Source: an uncultured Nitrosomonadales bacterium (GTDB lineage Bacteria; Pseudomonadota; Gammaproteobacteria; Burkholderiales; Methylophilaceae). Taken from it: a stretch of DNA of 13,338 nt. Position 1 is the first letter of the stretch. The number at the start of each line of letters is the position of its first letter. This document shows positions 1-7,542 of this stretch, in pieces. Location of the stretch: NCBI GenBank assembly GCA_946481065.1, contig CAMLMA010000044.1:1-13338 (forward strand), in the 5' to 3' direction. The notes under the pieces were generated by a model. The model saw only the letters and a program-made list of their open reading frames with translations. It was not told where the DNA came from and searched no databases. The translations under genes were made by a program, and so were the position numbers.

Positions 1-2
1 CG

Positions 3-251
3 CGTTTTCCGCAACTGGTGGTCAAGGATGCCGAGCTTTCCGTGAAGGCGATCCTGGACTCCATGTCGGACAATCTCGCAACGGGCGAGCGCATCGAAAT
101 CAGGGGGTTCGGTAGTTTCAGTCTGAATTACCGTCCGCCGCGCCTGGGTCGTAATCCGAAGACTGGCACCAAGGTGCAGGTACCCGAGAAATACGTACCG
201 CACTTCAAGGCCGGCAAGGAATTGCGCGAACGCGTTGATTTGTCTCAATAG
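3..251 (+). CDS. ihfB: Integration host factor beta subunit, 5'-truncated
   Basis: This is the beta subunit of the IHF heterodimer, a nucleoid protein that bends DNA sharply in replication, recombination and transcription. The open frame runs to the left window edge, so the true start lies outside; about 12-15 N-terminal residues are missing compared with the usual ~95-100. The in-frame GTG at base 18 is internal and not the start, because the family sequence ([11 protein letters not shown]) already reads from base 3. Visible hallmarks are the [10 protein letters not shown] beta-arm entry, the minor-groove-intercalating Pro segment in RNPKTGTKV, and the C-terminal [15 protein letters not shown]. 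These distinguish IHF/HU proteins, and the RGFGSF and GKELRERV features favour IHF-beta over HU. The stop is TAG, followed by a strong terminator. In related bacteria ihfB usually follows rpsA, which cannot be seen here. Confidence 0.95.
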   Translation, partial: RFPQLVVKDAELSVKAILDSMSDNLATGERIEIRGFGSFSLNYRPPRLGRNPKTGTKVQVPEKYVPHFKAGKELRERVDLSQ

Positions 252-266
252 TTGATAGCTATACCG

Positions 267-302
267 AAGCGGCAGTCTCCCCGGAGGCTGCCGCTTTTTT
301 TT
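267..302 (+). terminator. Rho-independent terminator of ihfB
   Basis: A long hairpin has arms AAGCGGCAG and CTGCCGCTT extended inward by further pairs including one G-U, with a small C-rich loop. It is followed by an unbroken run of eight T. It lies 15 bases after the ihfB stop and should largely separate ihfB from lapA. Confidence 0.9.
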
Positions 303-334
303 GCCCTGAGCCACCTCGCCAGTACCGGCATATT

Positions 335-370
335 TTGGCGTTGCACCCCCGAATTAGGTAGAATCTGGCC
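335..370 (+). promoter_or_regulatory. Candidate promoter of lapA-lapB-pyrF
   Basis: A -35-like TTGGCG (335-340, 4/6 match) and a -10-like TAGAAT (359-364, 5/6 match) are separated by 18 bp. The expected transcription start falls at about base 371, which is the A of the lapA ATG, so the message could be leaderless. The only purine-rich patch before lapA is TAGG about 12 bases upstream, a poor Shine-Dalgarno. This is a by-eye assignment. Confidence 0.4.
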
Positions 371-664
371 ATGCGTTACGTTTACCTGACCTTGGTGTTT
401 TTGCTGTTCGTGCTGCTGCTCGGATTCGCCTTGAAGAATGCGGAGATCGTCGAGCTCCACTATTACCTGGGTTTCATCTGGCGAGCGCCTTTGTCGCTCA
501 TGCTGCTCATCGCCTTCTTCTTTGGCACCGTAGCCGGCATGATCGCCTGCCTCAACCCGCTCATCCGGCAACGTCGCCAATTGATCGCGATGCAGCGTGA
601 ATTGCGCCAACTCGACCCGCACACGCAGGCGACCGCCCGCGGCACAACTGCCACCGGCCATTGA
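371..664 (+). CDS. lapA: LapA family inner-membrane protein (DUF1049)
   Basis: This is a small inner-membrane protein of the LapA/YciS family. In E. coli LapA works with LapB at the point where LPS synthesis is balanced through LpxC stability. The 97 residues show the family layout: a very hydrophobic first helix (about residues 4-21), a short periplasmic turn containing the FALKNAE stretch, a second helix (about 41-61), then a basic, coiled-coil-prone cytoplasmic tail rich in Arg and Gln (RQRRQLIAMQREL). The ATG at 371 gives the expected N-terminus, although no good ribosome binding site precedes it. lapB starts 35 bases downstream, the conserved order, which supports the call. The gene sits immediately after the ihfB terminator, also a common arrangement in proteobacteria. 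Confidence 0.88.
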   Translation: MRYVYLTLVFLLFVLLLGFALKNAEIVELHYYLGFIWRAPLSLMLLIAFFFGTVAGMIACLNPLIRQRRQLIAMQRELRQLDPHTQATARGTTATGH

Positions 665-699
665 TGCCGATTCATCTCAAACAATAAAGACGGATAACC

Positions 700-1863
700 A
701 TGGAATTCGAATACTGGTGGCTACTGGCGCTTCCACTCTTCTTCACGCTGGGATGGATCGCCGCACGTGTCGACATCAACCAGCTGTTGTCGGAATCCAC
801 GACCCTGCCTGCCGCTTACTTCAAGGGGCTCAACTTCCTCATCACGGATCAGCACGACAAGGCGATCGAGGCTTTTGTCGAGGCCGTCGAAGCCAATGCC
901 GACTCACTGGAACTGCATTTTGCGCTCGGTAGCCTGTTCCGCAGGCGTGGCGAAGTCGATCGCGCCATCCACCTGCACCTCAACCTGCTCGAAAGGCGCG
1001 AGCTGCCTGAGCCGCAAAAAATGGCCGTGATGGCAGAACTGGCGCAGGACTATTTGAAAGCTGGCCTGCTCGATCGCGCGGAAGAGCTGTTCAAATCCCT
1101 GGATGATAGCCGCTACAAGCAGCCCGCCTTGCGCGCCCTGCTCGAGATCTATGTGCGTGAGCGGGAATGGGAGCGCGCCATCGAGAGCGCCAAGGAGCTG
1201 GAACGCCTGTCCGGCGTGCCGTTCCGCAAGGAGATCGCGCAGTACTACTGCGAGATGGCGATGAAGTCCATCCTCACCAACGATCACCATACCGCGCGCC
1301 ATGAACTGGAAAAAGCGCTCGATGCGAACAAGGGATGCGTGCGAGCCAATATCCTGTTGGGCGACATGGAAGCCGCCGACGGTGCGCACAAGGTCGCGAT
1401 CTCGATGTGGAAGCGCGTGGAATTCCAGAAGCCGGAATATCTCGGACTGATCGCCGCGCGCCTGCTCACCAGCTACCGCGCCATCGGCAAGCTCGATGAA
1501 GGCATGGCCCAGCTGCGGAGCTATTTGCAGACTTATAAGCTGCCGTCCCTGCAGGCCGTCGTCTATGAAGCCGTCCTGGCCGAGCAAGGGCCCGAAAGCG
1601 CCGCCGTCCTGGCTCGCGAAGAACTGAGCAAGAAACCCAGCCTGCAAACACTGGACCAACTGCTCAAGGCCCGCATGCTGTTCGATAAGCACGACCAGCA
1701 AGATACCAATCTGACGCAGCAAACGGTACGCGCCGCCATCGGCACTCGTAACGCTTTCGTCTGCGACCAGTGCGGCTTCCGCGCCAAGAACTTCCACTGG
1801 CAATGCCCGGCTTGCAACGCCTGGGAGGCGATTGCGCCAGAACCTAACGAACCGAACGCCTGA
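700..1863 (+). CDS. lapB: LPS assembly protein LapB (TPR and rubredoxin-like metal-binding protein)
   Basis: LapB (YciM) is a membrane-anchored cytoplasmic TPR protein that, in E. coli, promotes FtsH-dependent degradation of LpxC and so limits LPS synthesis. At 387 residues it nearly matches the E. coli length of 389. Residues about 5-22 form the single N-terminal membrane anchor, followed by the conserved [10 protein letters not shown] series of TPR helices runs from about residue 38 to 340 (for example [20 protein letters not shown]). The C-terminus carries a rubredoxin-type knuckle with C355, C358, C369 and C372, the four cysteines that bind metal and pack on the TPRs. It follows lapA closely and its TGA stop overlaps the pyrF ATG by one base, so lapA, lapB and pyrF are probably one transcript. 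The ribosome binding site is weak (GACGGA). Confidence 0.95.
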   Translation: MEFEYWWLLALPLFFTLGWIAARVDINQLLSESTTLPAAYFKGLNFLITDQHDKAIEAFVEAVEANADSLELHFALGSLFRRRGEVDRAIHLHLNLLERRELPEPQKMAVMAELAQDYLKAGLLDRAEELFKSLDDSRYKQPALRALLEIYVREREWERAIESAKELERLSGVPFRKEIAQYYCEMAMKSILTNDHHTARHELEKALDANKGCVRANILLGDMEAADGAHKVAISMWKRVEFQKPEYLGLIAARLLTSYRAIGKLDEGMAQLRSYLQTYKLPSLQAVVYEAVLAEQGPESAAVLAREELSKKPSLQTLDQLLKARMLFDKHDQQDTNLTQQTVRAAIGTRNAFVCDQCGFRAKNFHWQCPACNAWEAIAPEPNEPNA

Positions 1864-2567
1864 TGACCATGCCTGATCCGAAAATCGTCGTTGCGCTGGA
1901 TTACGCGGATGCCGCCAGCGCCCTGAAACTGGTCGATCAGCTCGACCCGAGCCTATGCCGCCTCAAGGTGGGCAAGGAACTGTTCACCGCCGCTGGCCCG
2001 GGATTCGTCGAAGCACTGGTCGCGAAAGATTTCGGCGTGTTCCTCGATCTCAAGTTCCATGACATCCCGAATACCGTTGCCAAGGCTTGCGAGGCCGCGA
2101 GCCGGCTCGGCGTCTGGATGCTCAACGTGCATGCCAGCGGTGGGCTGGCGATGATGCAAGCGGCGAAAGAAGGGGTTGCCCGTAGCGGCCATTCGCCCCT
2201 GCTGATCGCGGTCACGGTGCTCACCAGCATGGACCAGGCCACGCTCGACCAGATAGGCGTTGCGGGCAGCCTGCAGGACCAGGTCCTCAATCTTGCCCGC
2301 CTGACCCAGCGCGCCGGCCTGCACGGCGTGGTCTGCTCGGCACAGGAAGCCGCCATGCTGCGTCAGGCACTCGGCGACACCTTCTGCCTGGTCACACCCG
2401 GCATACGCCCTGCAGACGCCAGCCTCGATGACCAGAATCGGGTCGTCACACCCGCCAAGGCCTTGCAGATGGGCTCGAGTTATCTCGTCATCGGACGCCC
2501 CATCACGCAAGCGCCTGACCCGCTGGCTGCCCTGCAGGCGATCCAGCGTGAGATCAGCGTCAACTAG
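1863..2567 (+). CDS. pyrF: Orotidine 5'-phosphate decarboxylase
   Basis: This enzyme catalyses the last step of de novo UMP synthesis, decarboxylation of OMP. The 234-residue protein is the short TIM-barrel (type 1) form. The catalytic set is present: D13 and K35 in the first two strands, then the signature [11 protein letters not shown] with D62, K64 and D67. The phosphate-binding elements TPGIRP and VIGRPIT lie near the C-terminus. The ATG at 1863 shares one base with the lapB TGA, which suggests translational coupling. A second ATG at 1869 (M3) is an alternative and would alter only two residues. The location behind lapA-lapB recurs in gamma- and betaproteobacteria. No convincing U-tract terminator follows. 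Confidence 0.96.
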   Translation: MTMPDPKIVVALDYADAASALKLVDQLDPSLCRLKVGKELFTAAGPGFVEALVAKDFGVFLDLKFHDIPNTVAKACEAASRLGVWMLNVHASGGLAMMQAAKEGVARSGHSPLLIAVTVLTSMDQATLDQIGVAGSLQDQVLNLARLTQRAGLHGVVCSAQEAAMLRQALGDTFCLVTPGIRPADASLDDQNRVVTPAKALQMGSSYLVIGRPITQAPDPLAALQAIQREISVN

Positions 2568-2604
2568 CAACCCTGCGAGGGTCGCAACACCTCTCCCGTC
2601 GTTA

Positions 2605-2639
2605 AGATGCAGACGCAGCGCCAGATACGGCCTGCATCT
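2605..2639 (+). promoter_or_regulatory. Inverted repeat upstream of the comEA-like gene
   Basis: Perfect 8-bp arms, AGATGCAG (2605-2612) and CTGCATCT (2632-2639), enclose a 19-base interval. The repeat lies between pyrF and the comEA-like gene, 12 bases before the GGGAGAA ribosome binding site. It has no T run, so it is a poor terminator candidate; it could be an operator-like dyad or a 5'-leader hairpin. Its function is unknown. Confidence 0.3.
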
Positions 2640-2662
2640 AAAACTATTAATGGGAGAACAAT

Positions 2663-2944
2663 ATGAACAAGATCCTAGTCGCGCTTCTGCTGAGCATCGG
2701 CCTCTCGCTCAACGCCTATGCCGCCGTCGACCTCAACACCGCTTCCAAGGCAGAACTCGAATCGCTGAAGGGCGTAGGGCCTGCCAAGGCTGACGCCATC
2801 ATCGAGTACCGCAAGAAGAGCGGCGGCTTCAAGTCGGTGAACGACCTGGACAACGTACCGGGCTTCGGTGAAAAGACCGTCGAAGGTCTCAAGAAGGAAG
2901 TGACTGTCGGTGCCGCGAAATCCGCAGCAGTCCAGAAGAAATAA
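2663..2944 (+). CDS. comEA: Secreted helix-hairpin-helix DNA-binding protein, ComEA family
   Basis: This is a small exported protein of the ComEA type, which binds double-stranded DNA in the periplasm and pulls it inward during natural transformation. Residues 1-20 are a classic signal peptide (Lys near the start, leucine-rich core, AYA before the cut), leaving a mature start of AVDLNTA. The mature part is one (HhH)2 unit: LNTASKAELESLKGVGPAKA, then IIEYRKKSGGFKSVNDLDNVPGFGEKTVEGL. The GVGPAKA and VPGFGEKT hairpins are the backbone-binding turns. A short Ala/Lys tail ends the protein. The 93-residue size fits the minimal gram-negative ComEA, which lacks the membrane anchor of the B. subtilis protein. 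The start is well set by GGGAGAA 7 bases before ATG. No other competence gene is nearby, so a role in uptake is inferred from family only. Confidence 0.88.
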   Translation: MNKILVALLLSIGLSLNAYAAVDLNTASKAELESLKGVGPAKADAIIEYRKKSGGFKSVNDLDNVPGFGEKTVEGLKKEVTVGAAKSAAVQKK

Positions 2945-2957
2945 TCTGCTTGCATCA

Positions 2958-2998
2958 GATCAACAAAAAGCCCCGCTCCGCGGGGCTTTTTGTTGATC
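2958..2998. terminator. Bidirectional terminator between comEA-like gene and minus-strand gene
   Basis: A perfect 19-bp stem with a three-base loop (TCC) combines a GC core, GCCCCGC/GCGGGGC, with A5 on the left and T5 on the right, then a further seven paired bases outside. It lies 13 bases after the comEA-like stop and 8 bases beyond the stop of the convergent minus-strand gene, so it can terminate both. Confidence 0.95.
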
Positions 2999-3006
2999 AC
3001 ATGTGT

Positions 3007-3474
3007 TCAATCATCATGATGATCGTGGCCGTGTCCTTTGTGATGCTTGTGCTTATGTTTGTGATGCTTGCCTGAATGATGATGGCCTTCACCACCTACA
3101 GCGCCCGCCGTCGGTTTAGCCGGCTCGGCAATCACCTTGCCGACCACTGCCCCTCCCGCTCCGCCGACGCCAGCGCCTACGACAGCACCAGTGCTGCCTC
3201 CCATCTTTTGACCGACGGCTGCACCTGTCGCTCCGCCTGCTGCGCCACCTATGATGGCACCGGTCTGACCTTCACCGTTGGTTGTCACGGCACCGCCGAC
3301 GCCACCGCCCACGGCGCCACCAACAACACCGCCAGTCTTGCCGCCCACGGCCTGGCCGATGGCTGTTCCAGCCGCCGCCCCCAACCCACCGCCCACTGCA
3401 GTCTTGGCATTCGTGTCTTCAGCTTGCGCTTCAAAGCTAATCAAGAGAAACAGTAACCAGATCATTTTTTTCAT
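3007..3474 (-). CDS. Exported glycine-zipper protein with histidine-rich C-terminal tail
   Basis: I do not recognise a named family. The 155 residues fall into three parts. Residues 1-18 are a signal peptide ending AQA. About residues 24-118 are a low-complexity stretch of Gly, Ala, Val and Thr with many GxxxG spacings (for example GGVVGGAVGGGVGG), the glycine-zipper pattern seen in outer-membrane or membrane-inserting proteins. The tail, about 25 residues, is half histidine (13 His) with Lys and a terminal Asp pair, which suggests metal binding. No lipobox cysteine or any other cysteine is visible. The ATG at 3474 lies 33 bases past the metG stop on the same strand with no terminator between, so it may be read from the metG promoter; only a weak GAGAG precedes it. 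The start region holds seven A in a row. Export is fairly sure; metal binding and membrane insertion are inferred. Confidence 0.75.
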   Translation of the reverse strand: MKKMIWLLFLLISFEAQAEDTNAKTAVGGGLGAAAGTAIGQAVGGKTGGVVGGAVGGGVGGAVTTNGEGQTGAIIGGAAGGATGAAVGQKMGGSTGAVVGAGVGGAGGAVVGKVIAEPAKPTAGAVGGEGHHHSGKHHKHKHKHHKGHGHDHHDD

Positions 3475-3507
3475 ATTTGTATTTGCTCTCAGTAAGATGC
3501 AATGAGG

Positions 3508-5547
3508 TTATTTGACACGCATTCCCGGCTGAGCTCCGCTATCGGGCGAAAGGATGAATGGGCCACCACGCTCATCGCTGGCCGCCAGCACCATGCCTTC
3601 CGAGAGGCCGAATTTCATCTTGCGCGGCGCCAGGTTGGCAACCATCACCGTCAAACGGCCCTTCAGCGTTTCTGGATCATAAGCCGACTTGATGCCTGCA
3701 AAAACATTGCGTGTCTTTTCTTCACCGATATCCAGCGTGAGCTGCAACAGCTTTTCCGCACCTTCGACATGGTTGGCGTCGACGATACGCGCGATACGCA
3801 GATCGACCTTGGTGAAGTCGTCGATACTGATGTGGCTTGTCTCTTCCGCTGCTGCGGCAGATGCAGCAGGCGCGATCGTGTTTTGTGCGGGCGTGGCAGT
3901 TTGCATGGTTTCCTTGTTGGCTTCGGTCATGGCTTCGATCAGTTTGGGGTCGATGCGGGTGATGAGATGCTGGTAAGTCTCGATGACATGCCCTTCCGGC
4001 AGTCCGAGAGCGGCGTCTGGCCAGGTCAGCGGTGAGATATTGAGGAAGCCTTCGATGGCTTCAGCCAGCTTCGGTAGCACAGGCTTAAGATATAGCGTGA
4101 GCAGACGGAACATCTCCAGCGCTTCGGAGCAGACCATGTGCAGATTATCTTCTTTGCCTTCCTGTTTGGCCATTTCCCATGGTGCTGCGCCAGCCACGTA
4201 AAAATTCGCCTTGTCTGCGAGTGTCATGATCTCGCGAAGTGCGCGGCCATAATCACGGTTCTCGTAACAATCGGCAATCGCACCAGCCGCAGCGCGCATC
4301 TCATCGATCACGCCGTTCGCGCCAGCCGCGCGTACCTTGCCGCCGAAACGCTTGGCGATGAACCCTGCGGTTCTGCTTGCTATATTGATGTATTTGCCGA
4401 CCAGATCGCTATTCACGCGTGCGACGAAATCCTCAAGATTGAGGTCGATGTCTTCCATGCTTCCGTTGAGCTTGGCGGCGTAGTAATAGCGGAGGTATTC
4501 CGGATTCTTGACGTGATCGAGATAGCTGCGAGCGGTGATAAAGGTACCGCGTGATTTCGACATCTTCTCCCCATTCACGGTCAGGAAGCCATGCGCGAAG
4601 ATCTTGGTGGGTGTGCGATAGCCTGCATATTCCAGCGTCGCCGGCCAAAACAGGGCATGGAAATACAGGATATCCTTGCCGATGAAGTGATAGAGCTCGG
4701 TGGTCGAATCCTGTTTCCAGTATTCATCGAAATCCAGGCCGCGGTCATCGCAGAGCTTCTTGAAGCTCGCCATGTAACCGATAGGCGCATCCAGCCAGAC
4801 GTAGAAATACTTACCCGGCGCGTCCGGGATCTCAAAACCGAAATACGGCGCGTCGCGTGAGATATCCCAATCCGACAATCCGGCCTCGAACCATTCGCCC
4901 ATCTTGTTGGCCGCCTCGGCCTGCAGCGTGCCGGAGCGCGTCCATTGCTTGAGGAAATCTGCGCACTCGGAGAGCTTGAAGAAGTAATGCTCGGTCTCGC
5001 GACGTACCGGCGCGGCACCGGAAACCGCAGAGTATGGGTTGATCAGTTCGGTCGGGCTGTAGGTCGTGCCACAGACTTCGCACGAGTCACCGTACTGGTC
5101 CTTGGCATGGCATTTGGGGCATTCGCCCTTGATGAAGCGGTCCGGCAGGAACATCTGCTTCATGGGGTCGTAGAACTGCTCGATGGTCCTGGTCGCGATC
5201 TTGCCCTTGGCTTTGAGCGCGCGATAGATATCCTGTGAAAGCGTCTTGTTCTCTGGCGCATTGGTCGAGTAATAGTTATCGAACTCGACCAGGAAATCCG
5301 CGAAATCGGCACTATGTTCGGCGTTCACGCGCTCGATCAGCGCCTCCGGTGTGATGCCCTCTTTCTCGGCACGCAGCATGATGGGGGTTCCGTGCGTATC
5401 GTCGGCACAGACATAATGCACGCTATGGCCCTGCATCTTCTGGAAGCGCACCCAGATATCGGTCTGGATGTACTCGACCAGATGGCCCAGATGGATGCTG
5501 CCGTTGGCATAAGGCAAGGCGGAAGTAACGAGGATCTTGCGGCTCAT
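3508..5547 (-). CDS. metG: Methionyl-tRNA synthetase
   Basis: This class Ia synthetase charges tRNA-Met and initiator tRNA with methionine. It has 679 residues, the full-length dimeric form. In order: the HIGH-type motif HLGH at 19-22; the zinc knuckle in the connective peptide with C143, C146, C156 and C159 (CX2C-X9-CX2C, as in E. coli); the catalytic KMSKS loop at 328-332; the anticodon-binding helical domain; an Ala/Thr-rich linker near 545-572; and a C-terminal EMAP/Trbp111-type tRNA-binding and dimerisation domain from about 574 ([13 protein letters not shown] to the end). The ATG at 5547 gives the normal N-terminus [16 protein letters not shown], although no clear Shine-Dalgarno precedes it. 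It is divergent from apbC, a pairing common in proteobacteria, and shares a symmetric promoter region with it. Confidence 0.97.
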   Translation of the reverse strand: MSRKILVTSALPYANGSIHLGHLVEYIQTDIWVRFQKMQGHSVHYVCADDTHGTPIMLRAEKEGITPEALIERVNAEHSADFADFLVEFDNYYSTNAPENKTLSQDIYRALKAKGKIATRTIEQFYDPMKQMFLPDRFIKGECPKCHAKDQYGDSCEVCGTTYSPTELINPYSAVSGAAPVRRETEHYFFKLSECADFLKQWTRSGTLQAEAANKMGEWFEAGLSDWDISRDAPYFGFEIPDAPGKYFYVWLDAPIGYMASFKKLCDDRGLDFDEYWKQDSTTELYHFIGKDILYFHALFWPATLEYAGYRTPTKIFAHGFLTVNGEKMSKSRGTFITARSYLDHVKNPEYLRYYYAAKLNGSMEDIDLNLEDFVARVNSDLVGKYINIASRTAGFIAKRFGGKVRAAGANGVIDEMRAAAGAIADCYENRDYGRALREIMTLADKANFYVAGAAPWEMAKQEGKEDNLHMVCSEALEMFRLLTLYLKPVLPKLAEAIEGFLNISPLTWPDAALGLPEGHVIETYQHLITRIDPKLIEAMTEANKETMQTATPAQNTIAPAASAAAAEETSHISIDDFTKVDLRIARIVDANHVEGAEKLLQLTLDIGEEKTRNVFAGIKSAYDPETLKGRLTVMVANLAPRKMKFGLSEGMVLAASDERGGPFILSPDSGAQPGMRVK

Positions 5548-5584
5548 AGAATCGCTTAAGGGCTTTAATTTGCAGGGAAAGCCC

Positions 5585-5627
5585 GCATTTTAGCAAATGA
5601 CGCCCTCCAGCACATGGGCTAAAATGC
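5585..5627. promoter_or_regulatory. Divergent promoter region of metG and apbC with perfect 10-bp inverted repeat
   Basis: GCATTTTAGC (5585-5594) and GCTAAAATGC (5618-5627) are perfect inverted arms 23 bases apart. Each arm holds a -10-like TAAAAT (5/6), pointing outward: at 5620-5625 toward apbC and at 5592-5587 toward metG. For apbC an ATGACG (5597-5602, 4/6 to the -35 consensus) lies 17 bp upstream; the metG -35 is poor. Expected starts are about 5632 and 5580, giving leaders of roughly 48 and 33 bases. The two promoters would overlap back to back. Confidence 0.5.
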
Positions 5628-5679
5628 ACTTCTTGTCGAAATCGTGCGCTACTGCGCCACCCATCAGGAAAATCGAAGC

Positions 5680-6768
5680 ATGTCCGTCACCGAATCGCAG
5701 GTTCAAACAGCCCTTAAGCAAGTCGTCGACCCCAATACCGGCAAGGACCTGATCACCACCAAATCCGCCAGGAACATCCAGATCCAGGGCAACGACGTCA
5801 GTGTCGATATCGTGCTCGGCTACCCGGCCAAATCAGTCATGGCCGAGATCCGGGCGCTGGTCGAGGCGCAGCTCAAGACCATCGCCGAAATCGGCACGAT
5901 CACGATCAATATCGGCAGCCGCATCGCGGCTCACAGCGTACAGCGTGGCGTCGGCCTCCTCAGTGGGGTCAAGAACATCATCGCGGTCGCTTCCGGCAAG
6001 GGCGGCGTCGGCAAGTCCACCACAGCCGTCAATCTGGCGTTGGCGCTGGCAGCGGAAGGCGCGACCGTCGGCATCCTCGATGCCGACATCTATGGCCCCT
6101 CGCAACCGCAGATGCTGGGCATCAGCGGCCGACCTGAAAGCACGGACGGCAAAAGCATCGAGCCGCTGCAAAGCCATGGCATCCAGGCCATGTCGATCGG
6201 CTTCCTGGTCGACGTGGACACGCCCATGGTCTGGCGCGGCCCTATGGTCACCGGCGCACTTGAGCAATTGCTGCGCGATACACGCTGGAAGGACCTCGAC
6301 TATCTGGTGATCGACCTGCCACCCGGCACGGGCGACATCCAGCTCACGCTGTCGCAGAAAGTACCGGTCACCGGCGCCATCATCGTGACCACGCCGCAGG
6401 ACATCGCCCTGCTAGACGCGCGCAAGGGATTGAAGATGTTCGAGAAGGTCGGCATCCCCATCCTCGGCATCGTCGAGAACATGAGCACCCACATCTGCTC
6501 CAACTGCGGTCACGAGGAACACATCTTCGGCGCAGGCGGCGGCGAAGCCATGTGCAAGGATTACAATGTCGAATTACTGGGGAGCCTGCCGCTCGATATC
6601 CGCATCCGCGAACAAGCCGATGGCGGCAAACCCACCGTCATCGCCGAGCCGGATAGCCAGATCAGCGCGACCTACAAACAGATCGCGCGTACCACGGCGA
6701 TCAAGATCGCCAATCTGGGGCTGGACCACAGCAGCAAGTTCCCGAATATCGTGATCCAGAACACCTGA
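5680..6768 (+). CDS. apbC: Iron-sulfur cluster carrier protein ApbC/Mrp (P-loop NTPase)
   Basis: This is a cytoplasmic Mrp/NBP35-family ATPase that binds a bridging 4Fe-4S cluster as a dimer and passes it to apoproteins. From the chosen ATG the protein has 362 residues. Residues about 5-85 are the MIP18/DUF59 domain (ALKQVVDPNTGKDL). The deviant Walker A GKGGVGKST sits at 106-114, followed by the DADIYGPSQP switch region, the Walker B-like VIDLPPGTGD, and the cluster-ligand pair C273 and C276 in CSNCGHEEHIFGAGGG. The frame is open up to a GTG at 5644, but ATG 5680 has AGGAAAA upstream and begins with the usual family N-terminus, so I place the start there. The gene is divergent from metG and ends at a bidirectional terminator shared with pgl. 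Confidence 0.95.
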   Translation: MSVTESQVQTALKQVVDPNTGKDLITTKSARNIQIQGNDVSVDIVLGYPAKSVMAEIRALVEAQLKTIAEIGTITINIGSRIAAHSVQRGVGLLSGVKNIIAVASGKGGVGKSTTAVNLALALAAEGATVGILDADIYGPSQPQMLGISGRPESTDGKSIEPLQSHGIQAMSIGFLVDVDTPMVWRGPMVTGALEQLLRDTRWKDLDYLVIDLPPGTGDIQLTLSQKVPVTGAIIVTTPQDIALLDARKGLKMFEKVGIPILGIVENMSTHICSNCGHEEHIFGAGGGEAMCKDYNVELLGSLPLDIRIREQADGGKPTVIAEPDSQISATYKQIARTTAIKIANLGLDHSSKFPNIVIQNT

Positions 6769-6786
6769 CCGCACTCGATGTTAAAA

Positions 6787-6815
6787 AAAACGGCTCACAT
6801 GATGTGAGCCGTTTT
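6787..6815. terminator. Bidirectional terminator between apbC and pgl
   Basis: The stem AAAACGGCTCACA pairs fully with TGTGAGCCGTTTT around a TGA loop. Eight A on the left supply a U8 tract for minus-strand transcripts from pgl, and four T on the right serve apbC. It lies 18 bases after the apbC stop and 16 bases after the pgl stop, each read in its own direction. Confidence 0.9.
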
Positions 6816-6831
6816 CATTTCATGGACGCTA

Positions 6832-7542
6832 TCAGTCGATGTTCACGCCATAGATATAGACATCGACGCCAGCTTCCGGCGCGATCACCGTGGCCGGGAT
6901 CGCGACGCTTTTGCGCCAGTTGTCCACCGCCTCCTGCTTGCCGGCGCCGGTGACGAAGAAGATCACTTCTCGCGAACGACTGAGACGCGCGCCGCTGATG
7001 GAGACCCGCTCCGGCGGTGGTTTCGGCGCGTCGAACACCGGAAATGCATCGACGCTGTCATCCCAGGTGTGGCCAGGGAACAAGCTCGCGGTATGCCCGT
7101 CTTCGCCCAGACCCAGCAGCACCAGGTCAAAATCACCCAGGCCCGCGAGGATATCGGCATAAGCCTTCGCGCCAGCGACGGGGCCGAGTTCGGTCGGGAT
7201 ATCGTGGATCTGCTGCTTGGGGATGGCGACATGATCGAGCCAGGCTTGTGCGGCCATCAGGCTGTTGCGGTCTGGATGATCGACCGGCAGGCAGCGATCG
7301 TCGTTGTAGTAGATGTGCCACTTACTCCAGTCAGTGTCGGCATGACGCAATAATTCGTAGATACTCTTGGGGGTGTTGCCGCCCGCCAGCACGATGCTGA
7401 AGGCACCGCGGGCGGCGATCGCCTCGCTGGCCGCGGCGACGATACGAGCTAAAGAGGCTTGATTGAGTGCTGCCTGGGATTCAAAAGAATGCCAACGACT
7501 GGTCTGCCTTCCGACAGTAAGGGTTTGGATAGGTTTTTGCAT
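6832..7542 (-). CDS. pgl: 6-phosphogluconolactonase
   Basis: This enzyme hydrolyses 6-phosphogluconolactone to 6-phosphogluconate, step two of the oxidative pentose phosphate branch, in the cytoplasm. From ATG 7542 it has 236 residues, typical of the DevB/Pgl (NagB-like fold) type. Motifs: AGGNTPKSIYELL (sugar-phosphate loop, GGNTP at 54-58), NDDRCLPVDHPDRN at 80-93, and the family signature GEDGHTASLFP at 146-156. The frame is open upstream to a TTG at 7569, but that would add nine residues (starting YYYK) unlike the family; the ATG start is preferred, although its ribosome binding site is weak (AAGG about 14 bases upstream). It is divergent from gnd and shares a 116-base spacer with it. With gnd and zwf it completes the oxidative branch. 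Confidence 0.93.
   Translation of the reverse strand: MQKPIQTLTVGRQTSRWHSFESQAALNQASLARIVAAASEAIAARGAFSIVLAGGNTPKSIYELLRHADTDWSKWHIYYNDDRCLPVDHPDRNSLMAAQAWLDHVAIPKQQIHDIPTELGPVAGAKAYADILAGLGDFDLVLLGLGEDGHTASLFPGHTWDDSVDAFPVFDAPKPPPERVSISGARLSRSREVIFFVTGAGKQEAVDNWRKSVAIPATVIAPEAGVDVYIYGVNID

Noticed and set aside
904..1803. Minus-strand open frame (299 codons) opposite lapB
   Set aside because: lapB is certain from its TPR and cysteine motifs; the opposite frame looks like a codon-bias artefact.
2568..2588. ACCCT/AGGGT hairpin just after pyrF as a terminator
   Set aside because: Only five paired bases, with no T run after it.
3001..3100. CAT/GAT-rich run at 3010-3085 as a DNA repeat element
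   Set aside because: It is explained by histidine, lysine and aspartate codons of the minus-strand gene's tail.
3076..3456. Plus-strand open frame opposite the Gly/His-rich gene
   Set aside because: Its translation is Ala/Thr/Ser/Cys low complexity, the expected complement of GGC/GCC repeats. The minus-strand frame has a proper signal peptide and ends at a terminator.
5644..5679. Upstream GTG start for apbC
   Set aside because: It adds 12 residues not typical of the family; ATG 5680 has a Shine-Dalgarno and the usual N-terminus.
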